Shown here: in pieces, positions 48,391 through 57,573 of the stretch | How positions within the stretch are numbered: the first letter of the stretch is position 1 | Layout of the letters: every line of letters starts with the position of its first letter | Source: Allantophomopsis cytisporea | Lineage: Eukaryota; Ascomycota; Leotiomycetes; Phacidiales; Phacidiaceae | Direction of reading: 5' to 3' | Assembly (NCBI GenBank): GCA_024752435.1 | Contig: CP103026.1 | Location: 248,001-312,000 of the forward strand | DNA length: 64,000 nt | The notes under the pieces: model-generated | Database searches by the model: none | Seen by the model: only the letters and a program-made list of their open reading frames with translations | Told to the model about the DNA's origin: nothing | Translations under genes and position numbers: made by a program

Positions 48391-48462
48391 GGCCTGCTGG
48401 CCCAATGGCAAGGCGCTTGACTACGAATCAAGAGATTGCAGGTTCGATCCCTGCGTAGGTCA
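48391..48462 (+). tRNA. tRNA-Arg (anticodon ACG)
   Basis: A complete cloverleaf without intron. The acceptor GGCCTGC pairs with GTAGGTC (with G-T wobbles). The D-arm has GCC/GGC, the anticodon stem CTTGA/TCAAG encloses loop CTACGAA (ACG, read as ICG), and the T-arm is GCAGG TTCGATC CCTGC. The discriminator base is A. A T5 run lies about 30 bp downstream as a Pol III stop. CCA is not encoded, as expected for a nuclear tRNA gene. Confidence 0.95.
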
Positions 48463-49138
48463 TCATTTACTCAGTTGTCTTCTGATTATTCTTTTTGTCT
48501 TTTTGTTTCATTCGGGGCCGAGGCTCGGAACTATCAAAGGGATAGATATACTATGTATGTACATACTGATACGAACTGTATATATTGTTACAAGACACAA
48601 CTACAAGGCATTATATGCAAAATTCAATGTGTCATTTGATGAATATAATTTTGCTCAAATGATATATACTAATCTTCTACCTAAACCAGAGCATCTGGAC
48701 CAGGGCTTGCCCGCAAGAAATGAGATAATGCTTCAAGACTGTCCGATAAATCTTCAAAGTGGCTGCTGCTCCACTGTTCACGAGCACGAACAAAGTCCGA
48801 TGACGGAAAAGCATTTGGCCATTCATAATCATTGAACAACTTTCATTCTGCTTAATATTCATCATACATGCTTTGGGTGTATGTCGAGGCAGCCCCATCG
48901 AACGCCCAGTAAAAAGCTTAACTTGCTTAGGATCCCTGTCTTGTGGAGAGAAACCCAAATCGAGTATTATACCTCTAGAGAAATCATCGTTTCAAGGTAT
49001 GTGATGTGCTGTAGAAACCTGAAAGACTGTCCATTACCGCAAGGCTTCAAGTGCAGGTTGTGATGGCAAGCTAGATATTTGTATGCAAGTGCGGGCTATT
49101 TGGCCAGCCCGTAATGCTCCGAGTACGCAGATCGTAGA
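48463..49138. other. Intergenic region after tRNA-Arg
   Basis: AT-rich, with no gene supported. Confidence 0.5.
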
Positions 49139-49634
49139 TCAGTGTTGTGCCCATCGTTTTGCTCGTGCTAGCCGTACAGCCCAAGGTGCAATATCGTTTT
49201 CATCCTGGTATAGGACATTACGGGCATCATCGATGTGCACTTGGTTAAGGTAGCTGAAATGAAACATATCAAGCCAGATCTCGTTCTCGGATTCAATGTG
49301 TAAATAGTGTATATGTTTAAACAAGTAAATAGCTTCATCTTCGATAGCTAGCTGTGAGAGTCTCTCAGCGGGAATTTCAGGATGCGGTGATTGCATAAGA
49401 TCATATCCAGGAATATAGCACATCTCAACTAAAGCCTCATAGAAGTTGGTTAAACCTATGATCAATTCTCCATGCTGACCCCTGATATCTCCTTTCATAT
49501 GAGAGTATAGAGGTTCTGCTCGACAAAGATGCCACTGCTCAACTGTTGTAATCTAGTAAGAGTACGATGCCAAGGTATACGTACTTTGAGATTTGGCTCT
49601 AACGAACGAGCTGGACACTGTCTGCAAGTCGTGC
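49139..49634 (-). CDS. Unrecognised small protein, partial model
   Basis: The main exon 49552-49139 and a likely upstream exon 49634-49585 are joined by a 32-bp intron (GTACGT...CTAG). The intron is short but both ends are good and the frame continues (TTCRQCPARSLEPNLK, then ITTVEQWHLCRAEPL). The C-terminal 119 residues (LIIGLTNFYEALVEMCYIPG, EAIYLFKHIHYLHIESENEI) are well formed, with alternating hydrophobic and charged residues, but match no domain I know. No intact start is found: the upstream exon begins at an acceptor, and further upstream lies a zinc-cluster half-motif in a broken context. It could be the 3' part of a decayed Zn2Cys6-type gene or a small gene starting at 49498. Confidence 0.45.
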
Positions 49635-49688
49635 CTGTATACAATAGGTCAACACGAAGTAAGCTATGACAAAAGAGCGGTCATTATA

Positions 49689-49751
49689 GGTAGGTAGTAT
49701 ATCATCACACATCACGCCGGACTTTGTACAAGTGAGGCATCCTTGTGGACA
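49689..49751 (-). pseudogene. Relic of a Zn2Cys6 zinc-cluster exon
   Basis: On the minus strand one frame reads CPQGCLTCTKSGVMCDDILP, which contains C-x2-C-x6-C followed by D-D as in the first half of fungal Zn2Cys6 domains. The next exon (49634-49585) supplies TTCRQC, resembling the second half. The frame is closed upstream by a stop (TGA about 9 bp before the first Cys codon), and no canonical donor follows the Asp-Asp-Ile-Leu-Pro stretch. It therefore looks disrupted. The alternative is chance, since only about 20 codons are involved. Confidence 0.3.
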
Positions 49752-49967
49752 CGATCACGACCAAAAAACGAAATATCAGCTTCAAGCTACCTTTTCTCAT
49801 TGTTCATGGGATAGCTTAGAAGGATTAAGATCAAACCACAATATATATCAAGAAGTTGACTATGCTGAGAGGCCTTCCCGCTATTCTGCCGAGCTTACAC
49901 AAAATACGTATATGCACCCAGATACGTTACATTATGGTAGAATATTCCCCATCCTTTGCCCTCAACT

Positions 49968-52500
49968 TTACATCCACAAGTCATACTCTACATCACTCAA
50001 AAAACAGTTATACTTACAGAACCCTTCCCTCTTGGTTTCAGGGTGTACAATCTGGTCGCTGTTGTCAGTTGCTCCAGCTTCTATCAAGAGCTTAACAATT
50101 TCCACGCAACCTATCTCTCGAGCTGTTGAGAGTGCTGTGCTATGGTCGCTGGCTTCTATATTGATATTAGCCCCACTCTCGAGGAGGAGCTTCACAACTG
50201 CTTCGTGTCCCATGAATGAAGCTTTATGGAGTGCAGTGCAAGAGTATTCATCCTGGGCATCGACGCTAGCCCCGCTCTCGAGGAGGAGCTTCACAACTGC
50301 TTCGTGTCCCATGAATGAAGCTTTATAGAGTGCAGTGCAAGAGTATTCATTCTGGGCATCGACGCTAGCCCCGCTCTCGAGGAGGAGCTTTACAACTGCT
50401 TCGTGTCCTATGAATGAAGCTTTATAGAGTGCAGTGCAAGAGTATTTATCCTGGGCATCGACGCTAGCCCCGCTTTCGAGGAGGAGCTTCACAACTGCTT
50501 CGTGTCCCATGAATGAAGCTTCATAGAGTGCAGTGCAAGAGTATTCATCCTGGGCATCGACGCTAGCCCCGCTCTCGAGGAGGAGCTTCACAACTGCTTC
50601 GTGTCCCATGAATGAAGCTTTATGGAGTGCAGTGCAAGAGTATTCATCCTGGGCATCGACGCTAGCCCCGCTCTCGAGGAGGAGCTTCACAATTGAATAA
50701 TTTCCTGACTTTGTAGCCCAAAGAAGTGGCGTCCTACCTAAACTATCTCTTTGGTTCACCAAAATGAATGTATCATTTCCAGGATTGTTCATTTCGAGAT
50801 GGTACTGAACTAGCATTTCAAATCCGAAAAAGGCAGCGAAATGCATCAAAGTAAATGAAATCGGAGGTTCAGGCGTTTCGTATAAATTTCTTGGATAATG
50901 CCAAGTCCAGTGAGATGTCAACCAATTGTCACGAGCATTGGAGTTCGCCTCGAAGAATCTGGACGAAAAATCGAAAATATGCTTGGTGCCTTGAGATGCC
51001 CATCTCGCATGTTCAGGCCAGTAGATGATTGCATATTCTAGCAAGGGATATCTTTGTGTTCTAGAATCTTGGGGGACTCCAGAGGTGATAGGTAAGACTA
51101 TCGCTTGATTAGAAAGCGGCCCCGCCATGTACTCTAGGCAGATCTTTGCAGCTACTAAATGCGCGTGTGTCTTGTAAGGTTCAGTAAGTTGTAGATAGTC
51201 CTTGGCAGATTGATGGATGAGGTTCACTGTATCATTCTTGGTTGGCTGTAAGAATTGCCCACAAAATTCGAGATAGCTTGTTATGTCGTCTTCGTTGACG
51301 TTGATTCCACTGGCCAGCTCCTTCAGCTTTAACGGGCGTTGAGCCACTACGAGCCATTGAAGGATCAGTTGAACGTAATCCTTATGTTCTGGTTCGACTT
51401 GTGCTAGCATCCGTTCATATATGCCGTGCAACCCATGTGGAAGATTTTGAAGAAGCCTACGCACTGCAACTCGATTCTTCCCTATCAGCTCGTTCGCTAC
51501 GAATCCAACCCACAGGAACGTTCCTTTGGCACCGTCTCTCAAAGCCTGTTCCACCTTTCGAAGGTCTTCCTCTGATAGCTTTCCTTCTGCAATCAATGGT
51601 TCTCCTGCAGCAGACAACTCCTTGACCTTTTGTAATATATATCGGTCAATATCTTTACCGACTTGATCGTCTGAGTCTGGGTCAAGTCGGATCCGGATAA
51701 AATTACGGAGCCAAGTTCTTATTTTGGGCTCATCTCGACTCACGATGAGCATTTTCAGATTCTTCACCGCAAACTCGCTTCCGGCCCCTAGGAAATGATC
51801 ACGAATTTTTTTCAGAAAGGGGTCTAGAGCCTCGCACTCATCGAGACCATCCACCACACAGAATACTAAAGGAAGAGCCTCATCTTGGAGCGTTGAGGTA
51901 AAGATTCTCCAAAGGGCATCAACAGATGAGGTTGTACTTTTTGCAATTTTTTCGCTCTTGAAATCACTATCAGCGTATCTGACAAGCTCTGGTCGCTGGT
52001 TCAAAAACTGGTATAGTAAGCTCCTTAATATTGCCGTGGCCGAGTTTCGCCTTTCATCTCCGCTCACACAAAAAAAATATAGTAGAATTGCTCCAGAGGA
52101 TTTTGCCTCTCTTTCAAGCTCCTGAGTCAGGTATATGGAAAGCATGGTCTTCCCCTTACCAGGTCCTCCGGAAACCCACAGTGCCTTTGCTTGAGAATGA
52201 ATCCATTTCTGGTACCCAGGGTCTGTCTTGATCCATTCACATGTTCCACTGACTCTATCGCCTTTGTGCGAAGTGAGCGCGTCTCTGTCGTTGTCGGCTC
52301 TCGTTAGAATTAACGCGTCAAGAATTTCGATTAGCCGGTTTGGTTGGGGAATGTTGTCTAAGCTAATTTAGCAAAAATTTGAAAGATCACGAAACCCTCA
52401 AGCAAAGAACCGACTAACGGTAATTGTTCCCAATATGTACATGACTCGAGTCCGAGTTTGTAATATTGCGGAATATCTGATCTGAGTGATTGGCGTACAT
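49968..52500 (-). CDS. NACHT-ankyrin NLR (STAND) protein
   Basis: Fungal NLR-type signalling ATPase of the class used in heterokaryon incompatibility and innate recognition. Two exons, 52500-52419 and 52357-49968; the intron is GTTAGT...TTAG (61 bp, phase 1), giving 823 aa. The first exon is only 27 residues and ends VHIGNNY, a string common just before fungal NACHT domains. The Walker A motif GGPGKGKT is at about residue 88 and the Walker B motif VVDGLDE at about 195. Winged-helix-like sequence follows (GLHGIYERMLAQV, LIHQSAKDYL). From about residue 565 the C-terminus is ankyrin repeats, five of which (33 aa each) are nearly identical. No HET, PNP-UDP, patatin or lipase-like effector domain is present at the N-terminus. 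The ligand is unknown. Confidence 0.88.
50181..50675 (-). repeat. Five near-identical 99-bp ankyrin-coding repeats
   Basis: Units begin at 50181, 50280, 50379, 50478 and 50577 with exact 99-bp spacing, and a sixth begins at 50676 and diverges. Each encodes a 33-residue ankyrin repeat containing SGASVDAQDEYSCTAL and ASFMGHEAVV. Differences are restricted to a few codons (His/Tyr, Lys/Glu, Met/Ile, Asp/Asn, Glu/Lys). Confidence 0.95.
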
Positions 52501-53407
52501 GATGTCCAGGAATCCGGTTCTTTCACTTCCAATCCTCTTCGAGGACAATCGATTTCAAAGACTTCAGGTTTGAGTGGGGCAAGATGTCAACAGGTGATGG
52601 AAAAAGACATGAAATATTGACATGTGCGGATTTGCGCTTAGTTGTGAATAGGCTTCAAAAGATTTGCCGGTAAGTGTGTAAGAATAGGATCAATAATTGA
52701 GCATGTTACTCGGACGGAAAAAGAACGCTCATCGCACTGCATCAACATTGGTCTTGACAGAGTACGAGAGCTTTAGTGGGAAGAAATTGTGACAGAAAGC
52801 ATGGTCGTTCACTGACACAACCTCGCTGCTTCAATAAGGCTCGAAAGCAACGTGGCGGAAACTGCACTACCTACCACATGACTTAGAGGTTTCGCCAGCT
52901 CATGAAGCTGAATTGTGCAGGCGCAACAAGGGGAAATTTTCCTTGTCATATGCAGAGTGTCGGCACCTGAATATCCAATCATGCCAGCCAAGTTGAACAC
53001 AGCCTTGTTTTGGTCATCGATTGAATACCCCAGGCGCCCTTCCAAATCTCAGATCAAAGTAATGATGGCGTATCTTTGTCCATGTGGTATTTGCTCACCA
53101 GTCCGAGTTGTCTTATCCAGCTACGACTGTCGAACGTACGAGAGTCTGCCTGATTGAGATCGTATGAAATCATCAATATGAGGGAGGCTCTTTAGATTTG
53201 TAGACTTGAGTCGTCCGTCACGTGCTATATATATATGACTTATGAAAATCATACTACCAACAAAATCCAAGCATCAAAATGAAATGGTATATGAACTCAT
53301 GAGGGGCCGAAAAAATACAAACAACATGGAGTCATTCAGCTCGAATCACAAGACTACCTGAAAAGTATCCGTTGACCACATTTGGGTATTAATTCATTTT
53401 CTATCCC
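52501..53407. other. NLR upstream region and TRM5 3' flank
   Basis: No gene is supported. A 78-codon minus frame at 52809-53045 opens with TTG and has no domain character. Confidence 0.5.
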
Positions 53408-54917
53408 TCAAGACCTCCGCTCACGGAAAGCAACCTCAGCAGGCAATCTGAAACTTGCACAGAACATCCTCTTGAGAGGTGCCACATCTCTTACGTCGTG
53501 AATATCCAATTCTGGGTCTCCTGGCTTAATTAGGACGCCCAACTTCTCGCTGATTCTTTCGCAGATATCGATATGCTCCCTCACATTATCATCACTCTTC
53601 GTGGAAAAGCAATGCACATGGATCATCGGCAATTTGGTAGTTGTGTGTGGTTCGAATAACGATTCCTTTCCATGATAGAGACCTGAGAAGGAGGGCAAGA
53701 AATCAATGGCCGTAGCAGGAAGGTTCATGACGAAGTGCGAGATAGTTTGTGGTATAGTGATAGTTTTTGGTGGTGGGATCGGGGATTTTGGATCGGCATT
53801 GCGCGAGCGCTTAGGGTAGATTGTGATGGTGTTTTGCTTGGTGGTCGTGAGATCAAGGAGCTCGGCAGCTGCTTGATGAATGAACTGGTTTCCATCCGAG
53901 CAGAATGGGTGTACAAATTTGTCGACTTTGTTCCTCGATACAGCATCTTTCATGCTGGCATAACTGTCTGGGTTCAGGTCATTCGCCCACACGAAAACTC
54001 CTTTCTTGCCTGCCGGGATGGCGAATGGTCCTACACCTGCCATCACATCACAGACTACCTCTCCGGCCTGGAACATGGCGACCAGGCGCTTATGTTCGGT
54101 GTTGAGTCGACTATTCCAGTAGACTTTTGAGTAGTCAAAGCGGAAAATGCACTCTTCTTCTTTCATCTCGACATTCATATCATCCTCGCCTGCGAGAACT
54201 TCGTAGCTGAACGTGCGATATTGAGATACCTCTCCTACATCATCGATCTTGTTAATGACTGTCTTTATGGTTGGGTTTTTATCCAGGATCACTTGAGCTA
54301 TGAGGCTCTTATATGGTAAATATTGGTCCCGAAGATTGAGATGTGCAACATGTCCAACAATGCTAAACCCGACTGGGATCTCTTCTTGAGCATCCTCCGG
54401 TAATATTGCCGTCATAATATCAAGATAAGTCCAATAGTTGTAATCCAGTTGAAGTTCGTATGGGATCAGCTTGAACTCCTCCGCCTTGATTGCCTCCTGA
54501 ATAATCGCACTCCACGTTGTAGGGTCATCGGACTTGATATCGGGCCTCAGCAACAAACACTTTCCACCACTCGCAGCAAGAGCAGAATCCGGATCAGGTT
54601 GAACAGCACCAAGTCTTTCTGCCCTCAAAAGATCCTTGCTCTTCTCCAATTTTTGTCGGCATCTTGAAATTAGCTTCTTATCTGCAACTCTAGCAGCGGA
54701 AAGTGGTACAATCTTGGAGAATAATGATCGATCGAGGACGGTGCTCGCGGTGCGATGAATTGGTGGTCTGAATAAGGACATGCCGGCGGAACTCTCTGTA
54801 TTGTTCGACTGAACCAAAGACATGTAAGCAATAGGGCTCTCGATAAGAAACAAGATAACCTACCATTATTTGCACATGCTCAATGAAAAGGAATGATTTT
54901 CGTAGATTTCGACTCAT
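53408..54917 (-). CDS. TRM5: tRNA (guanine37-N1)-methyltransferase Trm5
   Basis: Makes m1G37 next to the anticodon, preventing +1 frameshifting; it acts in nucleus/cytoplasm and in mitochondria. The main exon is 54808-53408. An in-frame ATG at 54781 (MSLFRPPIHR) gives the 457-aa form with the usual family start. An upstream exon 54917-54864 (MSRNLRKSFLFIEHVQIM) joins via a 55-bp intron (GTAGGT...TCAG, phase 0) to make 484 aa with a basic, amphipathic leader suited to mitochondrial import. The SAM-binding motif is DVMAGVGPFAIPAGKKG with ANDLNP. The NLP motif is seen as NLPATAIDFL, and HVHCFSTK lies in the C-terminal Rossmann lobe. It is divergent from NUS1. Confidence 0.95.
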
Positions 54918-55151
54918 AATTTGACGAAAACCAATCTATAGACAAGGCTGATATGCAAGGCTGACAACCCCCGACCCACCGTTAAGCTGCCGTCGTGCAG
55001 GTAGTACGTATTTCCTCAACATCATCAGACTGGCATACTGTGTGCTACAAACATTTCCCACTGCACAACTCATTAGTCATTCCACATCCCAACGATACGG
55101 AAAATAACAGAAAAGCCCGACGACTATTGTGGATCCAATACAATTGTTATA
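54918..55151. promoter_or_regulatory. Shared TRM5/NUS1 promoter
   Basis: Only 234 bp separate the two divergent start codons (or 370 bp from the internal TRM5 start). Sites cannot be assigned by eye. Confidence 0.55.
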
Positions 55152-56254
55152 ATGCCGGTCGCAAGCCGCGAAACCAAGATATATCGCCTAGATGCAAAGC
55201 ACAACCATAGTCTGTTGACGCCTGCTGAGCGAGAGAAGCTCGTAGAGGTATATTTCTCCCTAAAGGCTCAGCTCAGACACCAATATCACTCAGTATTGAC
55301 ATTATGTTCCAGCCATATCTCCCAGAACCACCCACCGCAAACTCTCAAAAGGAACCCAAAAACAAGTCGCGATTCGGGCTGCGAATATTTCTCCGCAAGC
55401 AACTGCACATCCTCATCTTCAACATAATCCACACCATCTTCTCAATCTACATCAGACTGCGCCAAGGCTATCATGCCGTTGTCGACCGCGTCTTCGCAGT
55501 GCTCTACTACCACCACCGCACGCCCGAGCTGATCAAGAAGGACGTCAAGAACCTAAAGCGACTACCAGAGCACTTGAGCGTGATCCTCCAACTAGATGAA
55601 GACGCACGCAGCGGCGCAGGGCTAGAGATTCTAATAGACGAAGTGGCCGAAATAGCGGCGTGGTGTGCATGCGTGGGAATCCCCATGCTGTCGGTATACG
55701 AGAAGACCGGTAAGGCAGCACATACGAGCACTGCCCCGCAATGCTAACTCACAGGCCCAGGTATCTTGAAGGGCTACATCCCATCCACGCACGGCGCTAT
55801 CACGCGCAAATTGTCCTCCTACCTCGGCATCCAGCAACCTGCCCTCTCTCTCCGCGCACCCCACGTCCCATCGATGGAATCTGCTCCGTCGACACCTAAC
55901 TCTTCTAACCCCAACGTCCAATCCGTTCTCTCAATCATGCTCCTGTCCGCCGAGGACGGGCGTGACTCGATCGTCGACCTGACGAAGACATTAACAGAAA
56001 TGGCGCAGCGATCGAAGCTGTCGGCGGGCGATATCAGTATGGATCTCGTGGACGCAGAGATCTCAGAGAGCGTGATGGGCGAGCCGGATCTGCTGGTGTT
56101 GTTTGGACCGACGGTCGAGCTGAGCGGATATCCGCCATGGCAGGTGCGCCTGACTGAGATCTTCCATGTGCAGGATAACCAGGGTGTTGGATATCAGGTC
56201 TTTCTGCGGGCGTTGTATAACTACGCTAATGCGCAGATGCGGCTTGGGAGATAG
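55152..56254 (+). CDS. NUS1: Dehydrodolichyl diphosphate synthase accessory subunit Nus1
   Basis: NgBR/Nus1-type subunit that pairs with a catalytic cis-prenyltransferase (Rer2/Srt1) on the ER to make dolichol for glycosylation. Three exons, 55152-55247, 55313-55709 and 55755-56254, with introns GTATAT...CCAG (65 bp) and GTAAGG...ACAG (45 bp), giving 330 aa. A membrane-associated stretch lies at about residues 55-85 (LHILIFNIIHTIFSIYIRL). The pseudo-catalytic cis-prenyltransferase fold includes LPEHLSVIL, EIAAWCACVGIPMLSVYEKT and the conserved C-terminal RxG end, here RLGR. The catalytic Asp motif of true synthases is absent, as expected for the accessory subunit. Confidence 0.92.
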
Positions 56255-57573
56255 GAAGTCGAATCGTATATACCCATAGATATCTTGTTTAGGTGTTAGT
56301 TTTGGAAATACATTGCCTGCATCGTAGCGTTGATCGTTTGACATCTATGGCATGTTTCACTTGAAGGGACCTCGTAGGATAGCCGAGTCAGACAAGACAG
56401 CAGTAGTTGTTTCGTAATGCCTTCGTCTCAACATGAGAGACAGAGACCAGCATTATTTTAAGTACTTATAAAAGGGATTCTCTTCCACTTCCCCCGTTTC
56501 GTTTGCTGTCACTCCCTGTTTCCCGTTCCTACTATGCTATGGTCAAATCTCGTACACAAAGTTGCAGCTGTGGATAGCAGACCGATATCATCGCAAGTTG
56601 ACATATATGCTTATAGAATGCAGTGATTCAACTCACAATAAACTAACCCTATCACATCACGATCAAACATTCACAATCACAGATAAATCAACAAGTTGAG
56701 AGATATGCACTATATCATTGACCCCAAAAAGGCAGGCTATATACCCCATCGCACCATCATCACAACTCAATCGACACCAACCTCCAACTCCGCCGCAGCA
56801 GGCAGGCAGACAACGCACGCTTTGTCAAAAGAGAAAGGAAAAGAAGAAAAAAAGGTTCCCCAGCTCTTGGGTATATTACCATCACAAAACGGTCCGCCGA
56901 TCTCCCCTCCTCCCCTCCCCCATCCACCTCATCCAGCACAATCCATATAGTTCTCAGCATTGACCACAAATTTACACACAACACACAACACACAACACAA
57001 GCATATCGTTCTCCCAGCCGCCACAAATGCTTGGCTTTCCACCTCTAAGATATTTAACAAAACAATAGAAGTGGAGTGTCCACACGCGGACAGCCAGGCA
57101 AAAGAATGAGCCCAAACACGAACGTAAAAGCACACGAAGCCGCCCGATGAATTTTGAGTTTTGTAAATGCTGCATATGAGTACGCAAGAGACAAGATCGA
57201 TACAAAGACAAGCAGGGAACGCAGCAAAGAGATGGAGAAAGGAGCCCGCCGATGCCCAGTCCAGCCGGAATAGCTAGCAGTGAACAGAAGAAAAAGAATA
57301 ATAAAAAGGAGTTGAGATGAGATTGTCGATCGCCCCGTATAAATGGGAAATAGATAGTGGGAGAGGAATAAGCAGAATGGAAGAACGCCCAGGTTATGTT
57401 CAGCTCCTAATGCCATGCCATGTTCTAATCACCATGGTTGCAAAGAAGCAGCAATCGACAAAGTCCAGTATAACGCCTCGCTGCCCATTGTGCATGAATA
57501 ACAAATGAAAAGGTTATTTATTACGGTGATCTCCGATTTGACTGACATAGTGTCATCGATTTGGAAAAAGATC
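56255..57573. other. Convergent intergenic region between NUS1 and RIM15
   Basis: No gene is supported. The plus strand is A/C-rich with an ACACAACACA tract at about 56970-57000. A 120-codon hydrophobic minus frame at 57054-57416 lies in the probable RIM15 3' UTR and is not called. Confidence 0.5.

Noticed and set aside
52809..53045. Possible small effector gene upstream of the NLR
   Set aside because: It begins with TTG, is only 78 codons and shows neither a signal peptide nor a motif shared with the NLR N-terminus.
57054..57416. Hydrophobic 120-codon minus frame with membrane-like segments
   Set aside because: It lies just past the RIM15 stop on the same strand, opens without clear start context and sits in T-rich complement sequence, so it is likely 3' UTR.
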